Notes: generated from the letters alone by a model not told the origin. A stretch of DNA of 64,000 bases from Solobacterium sp. (GCA_017510405.1 JAFWNG010000013.1:62001-126000), one strand, 5' to 3'. Counted from the stretch's first letter, positions 44,981 through 53,127 are shown. A program made the numbers and translations.

Positions 44981-45649
44981 ATGAGAATGCGGAAAAAGAA
45001 ATGGGCGGATCCGTATCTGCAGGAACATGAGGATCTGGCCCTGGCAGATCCTTCAGTGTACCGGGGAAAGTGGCATGAACTGCTGCAGTGCGAAAAACTG
45101 CATGTGGAACTGGGCATGGGAAAAGGAGATTACCTGATCACCATGGCGCATATGTATCCGGAAGAAGGCTGGGTCGGCGTGGAAAAAGACCGGAGCGCCG
45201 CAGCTGTGGCTCTGCGCAAGGCAGTGGAAGAAGAGAACGCCGACTGGCACAACAAGCGCATGATCCCCGGGGATGCCGAGGATATGGAACAGTGGTTCGC
45301 GGAAGGAGAGATCGATGTACTGCATCTGAATTTCTCCGATCCGTGGCCGAAAAAATATACGCATAAGCGCCGTCTGAGCAGTGAGAAGTTTCTGGACATC
45401 TACCGGCGTCTGCTTTCGTCGGACGGAATCCTGCAGATGAAGACGGACAACAAAGATCTGTTTGAAGACTCCGTCATGTACTTTCTGCACAGCAGATTCA
45501 TGCCGGAAGAGTTCTCCGTCGATTACCGGCGGAAGGAACATCCGGAGGATGCCGTAACAGAATATGAAAGAAGGTTTCTGGATCTCGGACAGCCGATCTA
45601 CAGGATCTGCGTGAGACCATGCAGAAGAAGCGGGGATATGCTAGAATAG
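44981..45649 (+). CDS. trmB: tRNA (guanine-46-N7)-methyltransferase
   Basis: 222-residue SAM-dependent enzyme. VELGMGKGDYLITMA near residue 44 is the SAM motif, LNFSDPWPKKYTHKRRL near 116 is the TrmB catalytic segment with DPWPK. Makes m7G46 in many tRNAs. Start ATG 44981 follows GGAAGGAAAA. Its TAG stop overlaps the -10 of the next gene. Confidence 0.94.
   Translation: MRMRKKKWADPYLQEHEDLALADPSVYRGKWHELLQCEKLHVELGMGKGDYLITMAHMYPEEGWVGVEKDRSAAAVALRKAVEEENADWHNKRMIPGDAEDMEQWFAEGEIDVLHLNFSDPWPKKYTHKRRLSSEKFLDIYRRLLSSDGILQMKTDNKDLFEDSVMYFLHSRFMPEEFSVDYRRKEHPEDAVTEYERRFLDLGQPIYRICVRPCRRSGDMLE
45639..45647 (+). promoter_or_regulatory. Extended -10 promoter of a lipoprotein gene
   Basis: TGCTAGAAT overlaps the trmB stop; the ATG at 45654 is 6 bases beyond, so the mRNA should begin at or near the start codon. 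See the finding. Confidence 0.5.
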
Positions 45650-45653
45650 GCAT

Positions 45654-46421
45654 ATGCGGAAACGTATTGTCCTTTATCTTGCGGCATTTCTGCTCTGTGC
45701 ATGCACGAAAGTGACCGGGTATTCCGAAGACCGGCTGGTCGAAAGACTGCGGGAAACGGAAAAAGAACCGGTAATGCAGGCAAACTATGCCAAAGACCTG
45801 TATTCCTATTATCTGCAGCCGTGCATCGGGCGCCGGTCAGCCGACCGCGTCAGCACGGTTTTCGTGATGAACGGAGATACGTTCGTTCTTACGCTGAATG
45901 CCGCCCAGCTGATCAATGACCGCTATTATGAGGGAACGGCAGCTGCGCCCGCGCATCCGGCCGAGGAACTGAAGATATCCGAGATCGGCGGGGACTGGGG
46001 TACAGAAGAAGCACCGGCACCGTACAGCGTATCGATCTACCGGATCGGCGAAACGTATTATGCGTGGCTGGAAGGCGGCTATGTGGTCCTGTTCGGCAGT
46101 TCGAATGCCGTCGGCATCGTTCCGATGGCGCAGGAGATGCTGCGGATCGCCCGTACCGTCGTCGTTGACCGCCAGGCGGTCACCGCAGCTTTCAGCCGCA
46201 AGGAAACGATCACGTACCACGCCAAAAAAGTGGAACTGTTTACGAATATCGCGCCGGAGAACGGCGAGATCTCCGAACTGTTCTCCGATCATTACAGCGC
46301 CGGAAACACCGGCAGGAATGAAGGCGATGAATACAGCGGCAGCGGACGCATCGAGACAGATGACGATCCCGTGCAGCCGGCTGAAGACCCCGTGCAGCCG
46401 GCCGAAGACCCCGGCCAGTAA
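45654..46421 (+). CDS. Hypothetical lipoprotein with a C-terminal DPVQPAE repeat
   Basis: 255 residues. A short signal (MRKRIVLYLAAFLLCAC) ends in the lipobox LLCAC, so Cys17 is the likely lipid anchor. The mature domain (about 18-225) has many Tyr, Asp and Glu residues with no recognised motif. The last 20 residues are a 7-residue repeat (DPVQPAE, twice, then DPGQ), with a 21-bp DNA period. No Shine-Dalgarno. No recognised relatives. Confidence 0.75.
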   Translation: MRKRIVLYLAAFLLCACTKVTGYSEDRLVERLRETEKEPVMQANYAKDLYSYYLQPCIGRRSADRVSTVFVMNGDTFVLTLNAAQLINDRYYEGTAAAPAHPAEELKISEIGGDWGTEEAPAPYSVSIYRIGETYYAWLEGGYVVLFGSSNAVGIVPMAQEMLRIARTVVVDRQAVTAAFSRKETITYHAKKVELFTNIAPENGEISELFSDHYSAGNTGRNEGDEYSGSGRIETDDDPVQPAEDPVQPAEDPGQ

Positions 46422-46432
46422 GAACGCTTGAG

Positions 46433-46455
46433 TTTTGTCTTAACAACAGACAAAA
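46433..46455. promoter_or_regulatory. Inverted repeat over the -35 of the 46508-murC promoter
   Basis: TTTTGTCT, spacer TAACAAC, AGACAAAA: 8 perfect base pairs. It overlaps the -35 TTAACA (46440-46445) of a promoter with TAAAAT at 46463-46468 (17-bp spacer). Operator-like; low GC makes a terminator unlikely. Confidence 0.5.
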
Positions 46456-46468
46456 TATCGAATAAAAT
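46440..46468 (+). promoter_or_regulatory. Promoter of the disordered-protein and murC operon
   Basis: TTAACA (46440-46445), 17-bp spacer, TAAAAT (46463-46468). A second -10-like TAGAAT lies near 46478. AGGAGAAG precedes the ATG at 46508. Confidence 0.65.
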
Positions 46469-46507
46469 TAATATGTTATAGAATAAGTTTTTTTAGGAGA
46501 AGCAGAT

Positions 46508-47461
46508 ATGGAAAAGAAACCGGAAAGAAAAAAGTTTACGAAATTCCTCTCAGATCTTCTGTTTGAAGAAACAGAGGCGATCGATATGGGACCGCGCGAG
46601 GAAAAACCTGCACCTGAAGTCCCGGCAGTACAGCCTGCTCCTGTTCAGGAACAGCCTGCTCCGGCAGTTCAGCCTGTCGCGCAGCCTGTGAGAGAAGAAC
46701 CGAAACCGGTAGCTATTGAACCGATCCAGGTCGTTCCTGCCGCCCCGGCACAGCCGGAACAGCCGCGGACAACGATGCAGCGGATCGATGTGACACAGAG
46801 CATCGATTTCAGCAGCACCGCACAGCAGCCGCGCCGTCCGGAGCCGCAGCAGACAAACGAGTCTGTATTCCGTGTACAGGGTGAAAGACGCAAGGCACAG
46901 CCGCGTGTCCAGACGATCACAGCGGATTCCCTTGCAGTCCAGAAGAAGACGCAGCCGGCAGGCAAGAAGCCTGCTCAGCAGCCGGAAAAGAAACCTGCAC
47001 GTCCGGTATACGAGTTCCAGCCGGTCATCTCGCCGATTTTCGGTGTGGATGAAAAAGATCTGAACGCCCTGAAGTCAACAACTTCAAAACTGAATCAGGC
47101 CGAGAAGGAAAAGGCGAGAAAGAACGACAATATCAATCCGATCATTTCCCCGATCTACGGCCGTGATCAGGAAGACAGTCCGGTAACGATCCAGAAGTCT
47201 GTTGAGAAGTCCAACATCATCGAACAGATGACTGTTACAGCGGAAAAGACACAGGCGGAAGAAGAGATCCCGAATTTCTCTCTCGATGATATTCTCAATA
47301 TCGGCGATGAACAGTATGAAAAGAACCGCCGGGCAGGAGCTCTCGATGATACCGCGCCGCTTTTCAACGAGGATGACAGTGATGAGGGAAACGATGACGA
47401 TACCATGCTGATCTCCCGTGCTGAATATGAAAGACTGCGCCGCGGAGGCAATAACGGATGA
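46508..47461 (+). CDS. Intrinsically disordered protein with paired ISPI(F/Y)G motifs, upstream of murC
   Basis: 317 residues with no membrane segment. N-terminal 25 residues are basic then helical (KKFTKFLSDLLFEE). Residues 30-165 are Pro/Gln/Ala/Val-rich with many VQPAP-like units. Two near-identical short motifs follow: VISPIFG (173-179) and IISPIYG (212-218), separated by 39 residues. The tail is acidic (NIGDEQYEKN, EDDSDEGNDDDT) and ends SRAEYERLRRG. Four-base overlap with murC. The layout suggests a scaffold with short binding motifs, perhaps linked to the divisome or wall machinery; unproven. Confidence 0.8.
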   Translation: MEKKPERKKFTKFLSDLLFEETEAIDMGPREEKPAPEVPAVQPAPVQEQPAPAVQPVAQPVREEPKPVAIEPIQVVPAAPAQPEQPRTTMQRIDVTQSIDFSSTAQQPRRPEPQQTNESVFRVQGERRKAQPRVQTITADSLAVQKKTQPAGKKPAQQPEKKPARPVYEFQPVISPIFGVDEKDLNALKSTTSKLNQAEKEKARKNDNINPIISPIYGRDQEDSPVTIQKSVEKSNIIEQMTVTAEKTQAEEEIPNFSLDDILNIGDEQYEKNRRAGALDDTAPLFNEDDSDEGNDDDTMLISRAEYERLRRGGNNG

Positions 47462-48771
47462 CATCCTACTACTTTATCGGCATCAAGGGCACCGGCATGG
47501 CAAGTCTTGCCTGCATGCTGAATGACCTGGGCTGTGAAGTCAGCGGTTCCGATCTGGATAAGCATTTCTTTACGGAAGACCCGCTGCGCGCACGCAATAT
47601 AAAAATACTGCCGTTTGATCCGGCAAATATAAAAGACGGCATGCACGTGATCATCGGCAATGCGTTCCTTGAGGACTTCCCGGAGGTCGCTGCAGCCCGT
47701 TCGAATCCGACATGCGTATGTGCCCGCTACCATGAATTCCTCGGTGAATTCCTGAAGCGTTACCGGCTGATCAGCGTTGCCGGATCCCACGGGAAAACGA
47801 CAACGACCGGTCTTCTGTCCGCAATGCTGTCGCATTACGACAAGACAGGATGGCTGATCGGTGACGGCACCGGACACCTGACGGAAGATACGAAGTACTT
47901 CTGTCTGGAATCCGATGAGTTCCGCCGCTTCTTCCTGTCCTATTATCCGGAATATGCCATCGTCACAAATGTTGAGATCGATCATGTCGATTATTACAAG
48001 GACGATGATGACTACCGGAGCGCCTATGAGGCATTTACCCGCAATATCGGCAAAACGCTTGTCATCTGCGGTGACGATGAAGAAGCCCGCAAGATGAATA
48101 TCGCCTGTGATCATCTGTGGTACGGCGTAAAGGAGAATGACGATATCCAGGCAGTCAATATCGATGAAAGACCGGACGGCATGTCTTTCGACGTGCTGTA
48201 TCACGGTGAGTTCTTTGCCCATTTTGAACTTCCGTTTGTCGGCAGACATCTGCTTCTCAACAGTCTCGGTGTCATCGGCATCGGTATTCTGGAAGGTGTT
48301 CCGGCGGAAGTCATGGAAGAAGGACTTGCGTCGTTCGGCGGCGTCAAGAGACGCTTTGTCGTGGAAGAGATCGGTGCCAATACGTTCGTTGATGACTATG
48401 CGCATCATCCGACAGAAGTAGGCGTCACGATCGATTCCGCCCGCATCCGGTTCCCGGGAAGAAAGCTTGTTGCGATCTTCAAGCCGCACCGTGCGTCGCG
48501 TGTTCTGTATTTCGCCGACCAGTTCGCTTCTCAGCTGAGCAAGGCGGATAAGATCTACCTGTGCGATTTTACGAGCATCGACGACAAGCAGGACGGTACG
48601 GATATCGATATTACGTATCTGCAGAAGCGTCTGCCGGGATCTGTCGTGATTCCGGAGAACGAAGAGGGCGCCAGAATTCTTGCGGAAGAAGAACCGGCAG
48701 TATACCTGTTCATGTCCAGCAAGGATATCTATGGTCTTGCCGAGCTTGTAAAGCGCTATCATAAGCATTGA
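47458..48771 (+). CDS. murC: UDP-N-acetylmuramate--L-alanine ligase
   Basis: 437 residues. N-terminal Rossmann fold with YFIGIKGTGMASLA, ATP loop VAGSHGKTTTTG near residue 108, VEIDHVDYY near 178 and DDYAHHPTEV near 311. Adds L-Ala to UDP-MurNAc in peptidoglycan precursor synthesis. ATG overlaps the previous stop by four bases, so the two are translationally coupled. Separate from other mur genes. Its TGA lies inside the downstream cre box. Confidence 0.94.
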   Translation: MTSYYFIGIKGTGMASLACMLNDLGCEVSGSDLDKHFFTEDPLRARNIKILPFDPANIKDGMHVIIGNAFLEDFPEVAAARSNPTCVCARYHEFLGEFLKRYRLISVAGSHGKTTTTGLLSAMLSHYDKTGWLIGDGTGHLTEDTKYFCLESDEFRRFFLSYYPEYAIVTNVEIDHVDYYKDDDDYRSAYEAFTRNIGKTLVICGDDEEARKMNIACDHLWYGVKENDDIQAVNIDERPDGMSFDVLYHGEFFAHFELPFVGRHLLLNSLGVIGIGILEGVPAEVMEEGLASFGGVKRRFVVEEIGANTFVDDYAHHPTEVGVTIDSARIRFPGRKLVAIFKPHRASRVLYFADQFASQLSKADKIYLCDFTSIDDKQDGTDIDITYLQKRLPGSVVIPENEEGARILAEEEPAVYLFMSSKDIYGLAELVKRYHKH

Positions 48772-48783
48772 AAACGTTTTCAA
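48768..48783. promoter_or_regulatory. Catabolite-responsive element (cre)
   Basis: TTGAAAACGTTTTCAA is a perfect palindrome and matches the consensus WTGNNARCGNWWWCAW at every position. It lies on the -35 of the promoter for the following three genes, whose last member is a CcpA-like regulator. Confidence 0.85.
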
Positions 48784-48796
48784 AACATAATATAAT
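48768..48796 (+). promoter_or_regulatory. Promoter of the ytxG-ytxH-ccpA operon
   Basis: TTGAAA (48768-48773, inside the cre box), 17-bp spacer, TATAAT (48791-48796). AAGGAG lies 9 bases before the ATG at 48826. Confidence 0.82.
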
Positions 48797-48825
48797 GCCA
48801 GTAAGTGAAGAAGGAGTATCATTGT

Positions 48826-49197
48826 ATGGACGCACTATTACTGGCATTAAAGAATGTATCAGAGCAGCTTTTGCCTATTGCCGGTGCCGCTGCGCTGATT
48901 TTTCTTTGCATTCTGCTGAAGAAAGCCGGAGCACTCGTTGATTCGATCACTGCAACAGTAAAGAACCTTGATCCGACAGTTAAAAATGTGAATAAGAGCA
49001 TGGAAAAGGTTCAGGCACCTCTGGATACGGTGGTCAAACTTTCCCATACCGTCGATCAGGTACAGGATAAGACATCTGAAGCAATTGGAAAGGCAGCGAA
49101 TTTTGCGGCTGAGAACGTTGAAAACCTGAAAACAATGGTTCAGGAAAAGATGGGTGCGGAAGGAGCACCGGAAAGTGGGGTTACATCCGATGAGTGA
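48826..49197 (+). CDS. DUF948-type (YtxG-like) small membrane protein
   Basis: 123 residues. An N-terminal membrane segment (about 10-30, LLPIAGAAALIFLCILLKK) is followed by amphipathic heptad-type sequence (TVKNLDPTVKNVNKSMEKVQ, VDQVQDKTSEAI). This, the adjacent murC and the following YtxH-like gene match the B. subtilis ytxG-ytxH layout. Start ATG 48826 with AAGGAG; a GTG at 48805 is less likely. Overlaps the next gene by 8 bases. Role unknown; a general stress protein in B. subtilis. Confidence 0.75.
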   Translation: MDALLLALKNVSEQLLPIAGAAALIFLCILLKKAGALVDSITATVKNLDPTVKNVNKSMEKVQAPLDTVVKLSHTVDQVQDKTSEAIGKAANFAAENVENLKTMVQEKMGAEGAPESGVTSDE

Positions 49198-49906
49198 AGA
49201 AGTAAAAGATGTCATTGAAGAAACCGAAATTTCCATCGAAGAGACCGTGGAAAGTCTGAAGAAAAAAGTACAGGCTCTGCCGGATCTGGTAGAAGAAACA
49301 GCAGAAGAGGAAGCACCCGCTGAGGAAGCTCCGGCAGCTGTTGAAGAGACAGATCCGATCGAAGAGACGATCATTTCCAATGCTGAGGAAGCAGCGGGAC
49401 AGGCGAAGGAAGAAGTCTGCGAAGCTGTGGAAGAAGCAGCCGCAGCCGTTGAAGAGATCGTTGAAAAAGCTGACGACGACAAAGATGACGATGACGACAA
49501 AGACGACGATGATGACGACGACGATAAAGACGACAAAGAGGATGACGACGAAGACACTGTTGATCTCGTGATCCCGGAATTCGTCCAGGAAGCCGGCGAA
49601 AAAGTCAGCGATGCTTTTGAAGACATCAAGGAAACTTTTGAAAAGACAGCTAAGAGCGGCTCGGAAAAGGCAGAAGACGCAATGGAGACTGTCAAAAAGT
49701 ACGCGGCGGTCGCGGCAGATAAAGCAAAAGAAGGCGCAGCTTTCGCAGCTGAGTATACGAAGAAAGCTGTACAGAAAGCAGATGAGTTCTACAACAGTCC
49801 GGAAGTACAGAAGACATTATCCGATGTCCGGGTAAAGAGTGCGGAACTGCTGAAGAGCGGAACAGAGGCAGTAAAGGGACTCTGGGCAAAGTTCACAAAG
49901 AAGTAA
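49190..49906 (+). CDS. YtxH-like protein with a long Asp/Lys tract
   Basis: 238 residues. An acidic N-terminal half (many EE and AEE units), a 30-residue run of Asp with scattered Lys (about 94-124), then an amphipathic Ala/Lys/Glu helix region (VTKAYADKAKEGAAF-type) like the YtxH C-terminal half. It lacks the N-terminal membrane segment of YtxH. Tract codons are a GAY-type triplet repeat. Starts inside the previous gene. Function unknown. Confidence 0.7.
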   Translation: MSEEVKDVIEETEISIEETVESLKKKVQALPDLVEETAEEEAPAEEAPAAVEETDPIEETIISNAEEAAGQAKEEVCEAVEEAAAAVEEIVEKADDDKDDDDDKDDDDDDDDKDDKEDDDEDTVDLVIPEFVQEAGEKVSDAFEDIKETFEKTAKSGSEKAEDAMETVKKYAAVAADKAKEGAAFAAEYTKKAVQKADEFYNSPEVQKTLSDVRVKSAELLKSGTEAVKGLWAKFTKK

Positions 49907-49965
49907 TGTCCGCATCTGCCGCAGGGCAGAAAAGACACGCAAAAAACAATGAAAGGGGCAGCTGA

Positions 49966-50958
49966 ATGAAAAGAGTAACGATTTACGATGTTGCAAAAGA
50001 AGCAGGCGTATCTCTTGCGACCGTATCACGCGTCATCAATGGATCGGATGTCGTGAAAACTCCGACAAAGGAACGTGTACAGGCTGCCGTTGATAAACTT
50101 GGTTATAAACCAAATGCAATTGCTCAGGGACTGGCTCTTCAGAAAACTACGACAATTGCACTGATCGTGCCGGAAGCCAGCTTTACATATACCGGACAAA
50201 TTATCAATGGTCTGATCGATGTTGCAAAGATCTACAATTACAACATTATGCTTCATACCCTGACTGCGGGTATCACGGATATCAATACCGTCATCGAAGA
50301 TATCATCAAATCACGCGTGGACGGTGTGATCCTGTATGATGACCGGGTCGTCATGAGTGAGATCGAGACACTGACGAAGTATAATATTCCGATCGTCTTT
50401 ATCGGACACCGCATGAGCCGGGAGAACATGGCCAGCGTTTATGTGGATATCCGCAAGGCTGTCTATGAGCTGACGATGAAATATCTGGAATTCGGGAAGG
50501 ACAATATCGCCATTATTGAAGACCGCAAGAATCGTTTTGCGTGCGAGCAGATGGTGGAAGGCGCGGAGATGGCTTTCAAAGCAAAAGGAAAGACATTCAA
50601 GGGCTTTATTCCGATTCCGTCGGATGTGCGCACCAGCTATGCGTTCATGTCCCGCTGGCTCAAGGATCACAGATATGATCTTATGATCGGATACCGTGAT
50701 TCCCAGGCGATGGCAATTGTGAATGCGGCAAGAGAGAACGGCATGGATGTACCGAAGGACATGGAAGTCGTCTGTGTCATCGATACGAAGTACAACACCA
50801 TGATGCGTCCGCAGATCTCCAGTTTCTCGATCCCGTCGTATGATCTGGGTGCAGTAAGCATGCGGGTAATGACAAAGCTTCTGCAGAATGACCTTGAGTC
50901 CGATCATGAGATCGAACTGAGTTATCTGTTTACACCGCGGCAGACAACGATCGATTGA
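49966..50958 (+). CDS. ccpA: LacI/GalR-family regulator, probable catabolite control protein A
   Basis: 330 residues. N-terminal helix-turn-helix TIYDVAKEAGVSLATVSRVI, hinge helix in KPNAIAQGLA, then a periplasmic-binding-protein-type core. The HTH is of the CcpA kind, and the gene sits in the position of ccpA (murC, ytxG, ytxH, then tyrS in B. subtilis-like maps). A perfect cre box controls the operon. CcpA represses and activates genes for sugar use together with HPr-Ser-P. Effector residues were not verified. AAAGGGG precedes the ATG. Confidence 0.8.
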   Translation: MKRVTIYDVAKEAGVSLATVSRVINGSDVVKTPTKERVQAAVDKLGYKPNAIAQGLALQKTTTIALIVPEASFTYTGQIINGLIDVAKIYNYNIMLHTLTAGITDINTVIEDIIKSRVDGVILYDDRVVMSEIETLTKYNIPIVFIGHRMSRENMASVYVDIRKAVYELTMKYLEFGKDNIAIIEDRKNRFACEQMVEGAEMAFKAKGKTFKGFIPIPSDVRTSYAFMSRWLKDHRYDLMIGYRDSQAMAIVNAARENGMDVPKDMEVVCVIDTKYNTMMRPQISSFSIPSYDLGAVSMRVMTKLLQNDLESDHEIELSYLFTPRQTTID

Positions 50959-50982
50959 CAAACAGCGGCAGTTTGTTAGAAT
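50955..50982 (+). promoter_or_regulatory. Promoter of tyrS
   Basis: TTGACA (50955-50960, overlapping the ccpA stop), 16-bp spacer, TAGAAT (50977-50982) with a TG extension. The T-box leader follows. Confidence 0.82.
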
Positions 50983-50988
50983 TACAAC

Positions 50989-51215
50989 AGCGTTGAACAG
51001 GATAAGTAGCGGTTCTGCGATCCGGAACAGAGACATCCCGGCCGGTGAAAGGGAGCGGAAAACGGAGCTGTGAATACACCTGGGAGCTTCCTGCCTCAAA
51101 AGACAGGACGTGTGCGCCTGCGTTAAAGGCATAGATGAGAGTGCAGCATTTCTGCTGCAAACTAAGGTGGTACCGCGCTGAGGCGTCCTTAGATGAGAGG
51201 GCGCCTTTTTATACG
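50989..51215 (+). promoter_or_regulatory. Tyrosine T-box riboswitch upstream of tyrS
   Basis: The T-box sequence AAGGTGGTACCGCG is at 51164-51177. The specifier codon TAC (Tyr) is at 51075-51077 in GAATACACC, flanked by GAGCTG and GGGAGC stem arms. A terminator with AGGCG (51181-51185) and CGCCT (51202-51206) plus a T run follows and competes with the antiterminator. Uncharged tRNA(Tyr) should relieve termination and raise TyrS synthesis. Confidence 0.92.
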
Positions 51216-51236
51216 GTGTCCGGAAGGAGAAAGAAT

Positions 51237-52484
51237 ATGGAATTTTTAGAAGAACTGAAATGGCGGGGTCTTGTAAAAGACTGCACAGACTATGACGGTC
51301 TGAAAGCGCGCCTGAAGGATCCGGCAGTGATCTACTGCGGATTCGATCCGACTGCGGATTCCCTGCATGTAGGACACCTGCAGCAGATCCTGCTGCTGCG
51401 CCGCTACCAGAAGGCAGGCCATACGCCGATCGCATTATGCGGCGGCTTCACCGGCATGATCGGCGATCCGCGTCCGACAACGGAGCGCAAGCTTCTCACC
51501 CATGAGGAAGTCATGCACAACGCTGAGTGCATCCGCGATCAGCTGGCGCATTTCCTCTCGTTTGAAGGCGATAACGCCGCGATCATGGAGAACAACAACA
51601 ACTGGCTCGGCTCCATGAGTCTGCTGGACTACCTGCGTGACTACGGCAAGCTTTTCAACGTATCGTACATGCTGCAGAAAGACACCATCCGCAAGCGTCT
51701 TGATACAGGTATCTCTTACACGGAATTCAGCTACACGATCCTGCAGGCTATGGACTGGCTCAAACTGTTTGAACGTCATAACTGCATCATCCAGATCGGC
51801 GGAAGCGACCAGTGGGGCAACCTGACGACCGGTACGGAACTGATCCGCAAGGTCAAGGGCGATGAAGCAGCCGTCTTCGGCATTACTTCGCCGCTGATCA
51901 CAAAGAGCGACGGTTCCAAGTTCGGAAAGTCCGAAGGAAAGAACGTATGGCTCGATCCGGCACGTACCAACGCATATGAATTCTACCAGTTCTGGCTCAA
52001 CACGCCGGATGCGGATATCGTTGACTATCTGAAGCGTCTGAGCTTCCGTACACCGGAAGAGATCGAAGCGCTGGCAGCTGCCAAGGAAAGCGCTCCGGAG
52101 AAGCGGGAAGCGCAGAAGGCGCTGGCCGAGGAACTGACGATCCTTGTACACGGTGAAGAAGGTCTTGCGACAGCGAAGAAGATCACCGAGACATTCTTCC
52201 GCGGTTCCATCATGGAACTGTCCGCGGATGAACTGCGCGCCGGTCTCAGCGATGCGCCGAAAGTCGGTGTGGAAGACGGTGAAACACTGATCTCCGCGCT
52301 GGTCAAGGCAGGTGCGTGCAAGTCCAATTCCGAAGCCCGCAAGCTGATCCAGCAGGGCTCTGTACAGGTCAACGGCGTCAAGGTCACGGATATCGCTGCG
52401 GCAGTCACAAAGAGCGAGGCGATCGACCAGGACTTCACGATCCTGAAAAAGGGCAAGAAGAACTACTACGTTCTGACATTCTGA
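51237..52484 (+). CDS. tyrS: Tyrosine--tRNA ligase
   Basis: 415-residue class I aminoacyl-tRNA synthetase. HIGH-type motif HVGH near residue 45, KMSKS-type motif KFGKS near 230, tyrosine-binding SYTEFSYTIL. The C-terminal S4 domain (SEARKLIQQGSVQVNGVKV) binds tRNA. AAGGAGA 9 bases before the ATG; the preceding in-frame codons belong to the T-box leader. Downstream of ccpA, as in other Bacillota. Confidence 0.95.
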   Translation: MEFLEELKWRGLVKDCTDYDGLKARLKDPAVIYCGFDPTADSLHVGHLQQILLLRRYQKAGHTPIALCGGFTGMIGDPRPTTERKLLTHEEVMHNAECIRDQLAHFLSFEGDNAAIMENNNNWLGSMSLLDYLRDYGKLFNVSYMLQKDTIRKRLDTGISYTEFSYTILQAMDWLKLFERHNCIIQIGGSDQWGNLTTGTELIRKVKGDEAAVFGITSPLITKSDGSKFGKSEGKNVWLDPARTNAYEFYQFWLNTPDADIVDYLKRLSFRTPEEIEALAAAKESAPEKREAQKALAEELTILVHGEEGLATAKKITETFFRGSIMELSADELRAGLSDAPKVGVEDGETLISALVKAGACKSNSEARKLIQQGSVQVNGVKVTDIAAAVTKSEAIDQDFTILKKGKKNYYVLTF

Positions 52485-52490
52485 ACAAAG

Positions 52491-52522
52491 ATCCCGGTAT
52501 CCTGCAGGAACCGGGATTTTTT
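52491..52522 (+). terminator. Intrinsic terminator of tyrS
   Basis: ATCCCGGT and ACCGGGAT with an 11-base loop, then T run. Confidence 0.87.
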
Positions 52523-52525
52523 CGT

Positions 52526-52531
52526 TATAAT
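52526..52531 (+). promoter_or_regulatory. -10 element of the carbonic anhydrase gene
   Basis: TATAAT (52526-52531) directly after the tyrS terminator T run; the region 17 bp upstream has no good -35. Confidence 0.45.
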
Positions 52532-52560
52532 GAGAGCAGTAAAACAGGAGAAAACAGATC

Positions 52561-53127
52561 ATGGAACAGATGTATACGGCTGAATATGCCCTTAACCGCC
52601 TGAAAGAAGGAAATCGAAAGTATATCGGCGCGGAAGTGAACACCGGCGATATCTCGCAGCATATCCGCGATGAGACGTCGGCGCACGGCCAGCATCCATA
52701 TGCGATCATCGTGGCGTGCTCCGATTCCCGTGAGATCCCCGAAGCGATCTTCATGAGCGGGATCGGAGAACTGTTTACGATCCGGGTCGCCGGCAATGTC
52801 ATCGCCGACAGCCAGCTCGGCAGTATCGAGTATGCGGCAGAGCACCTCGGCGTACCGCTGACGGTCGTTCTGGGACATACCGACTGCGGCGCGGTCGGAG
52901 CGGCCATGTCCGGTGCCGAAGGGGGATATGTCGGATCGATCACGACGGATATCCGCAAGGCGATCCGCAAAGAAGCGGATCCCTGCGAGGCAAGCCGCCG
53001 GAACGTCCGCTGGCAGGCCGACCGGATCCGGAAAGCATTCCCGGAATGGACGGAGAAAGGAACCATGAAGACGATCGGTGCCCTGTATCATATCAGCACC
53101 GGTGAAGTGGAATGGCTCACAGACTGA
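52561..53127 (+). CDS. Beta-class carbonic anhydrase
   Basis: 188 residues. Zinc ligands and the catalytic Asp/Arg pair appear as CSDSR near residue 52 and HTDCG near 106. VRVAGN-type segment IRVAGNVIAD near 76 is conserved. Interconverts CO2 and bicarbonate, which supplies carboxylases. GGAG lies upstream of the ATG at 52561. Single gene between two terminators. Confidence 0.92.
   Translation: MEQMYTAEYALNRLKEGNRKYIGAEVNTGDISQHIRDETSAHGQHPYAIIVACSDSREIPEAIFMSGIGELFTIRVAGNVIADSQLGSIEYAAEHLGVPLTVVLGHTDCGAVGAAMSGAEGGYVGSITTDIRKAIRKEADPCEASRRNVRWQADRIRKAFPEWTEKGTMKTIGALYHISTGEVEWLTD

Noticed and set aside
49471-49560. GAY triplet run as a CRISPR or satellite array
   Set aside because: It is in-frame coding for an acidic tract, with no spacers and no constant repeat unit longer than three bases.
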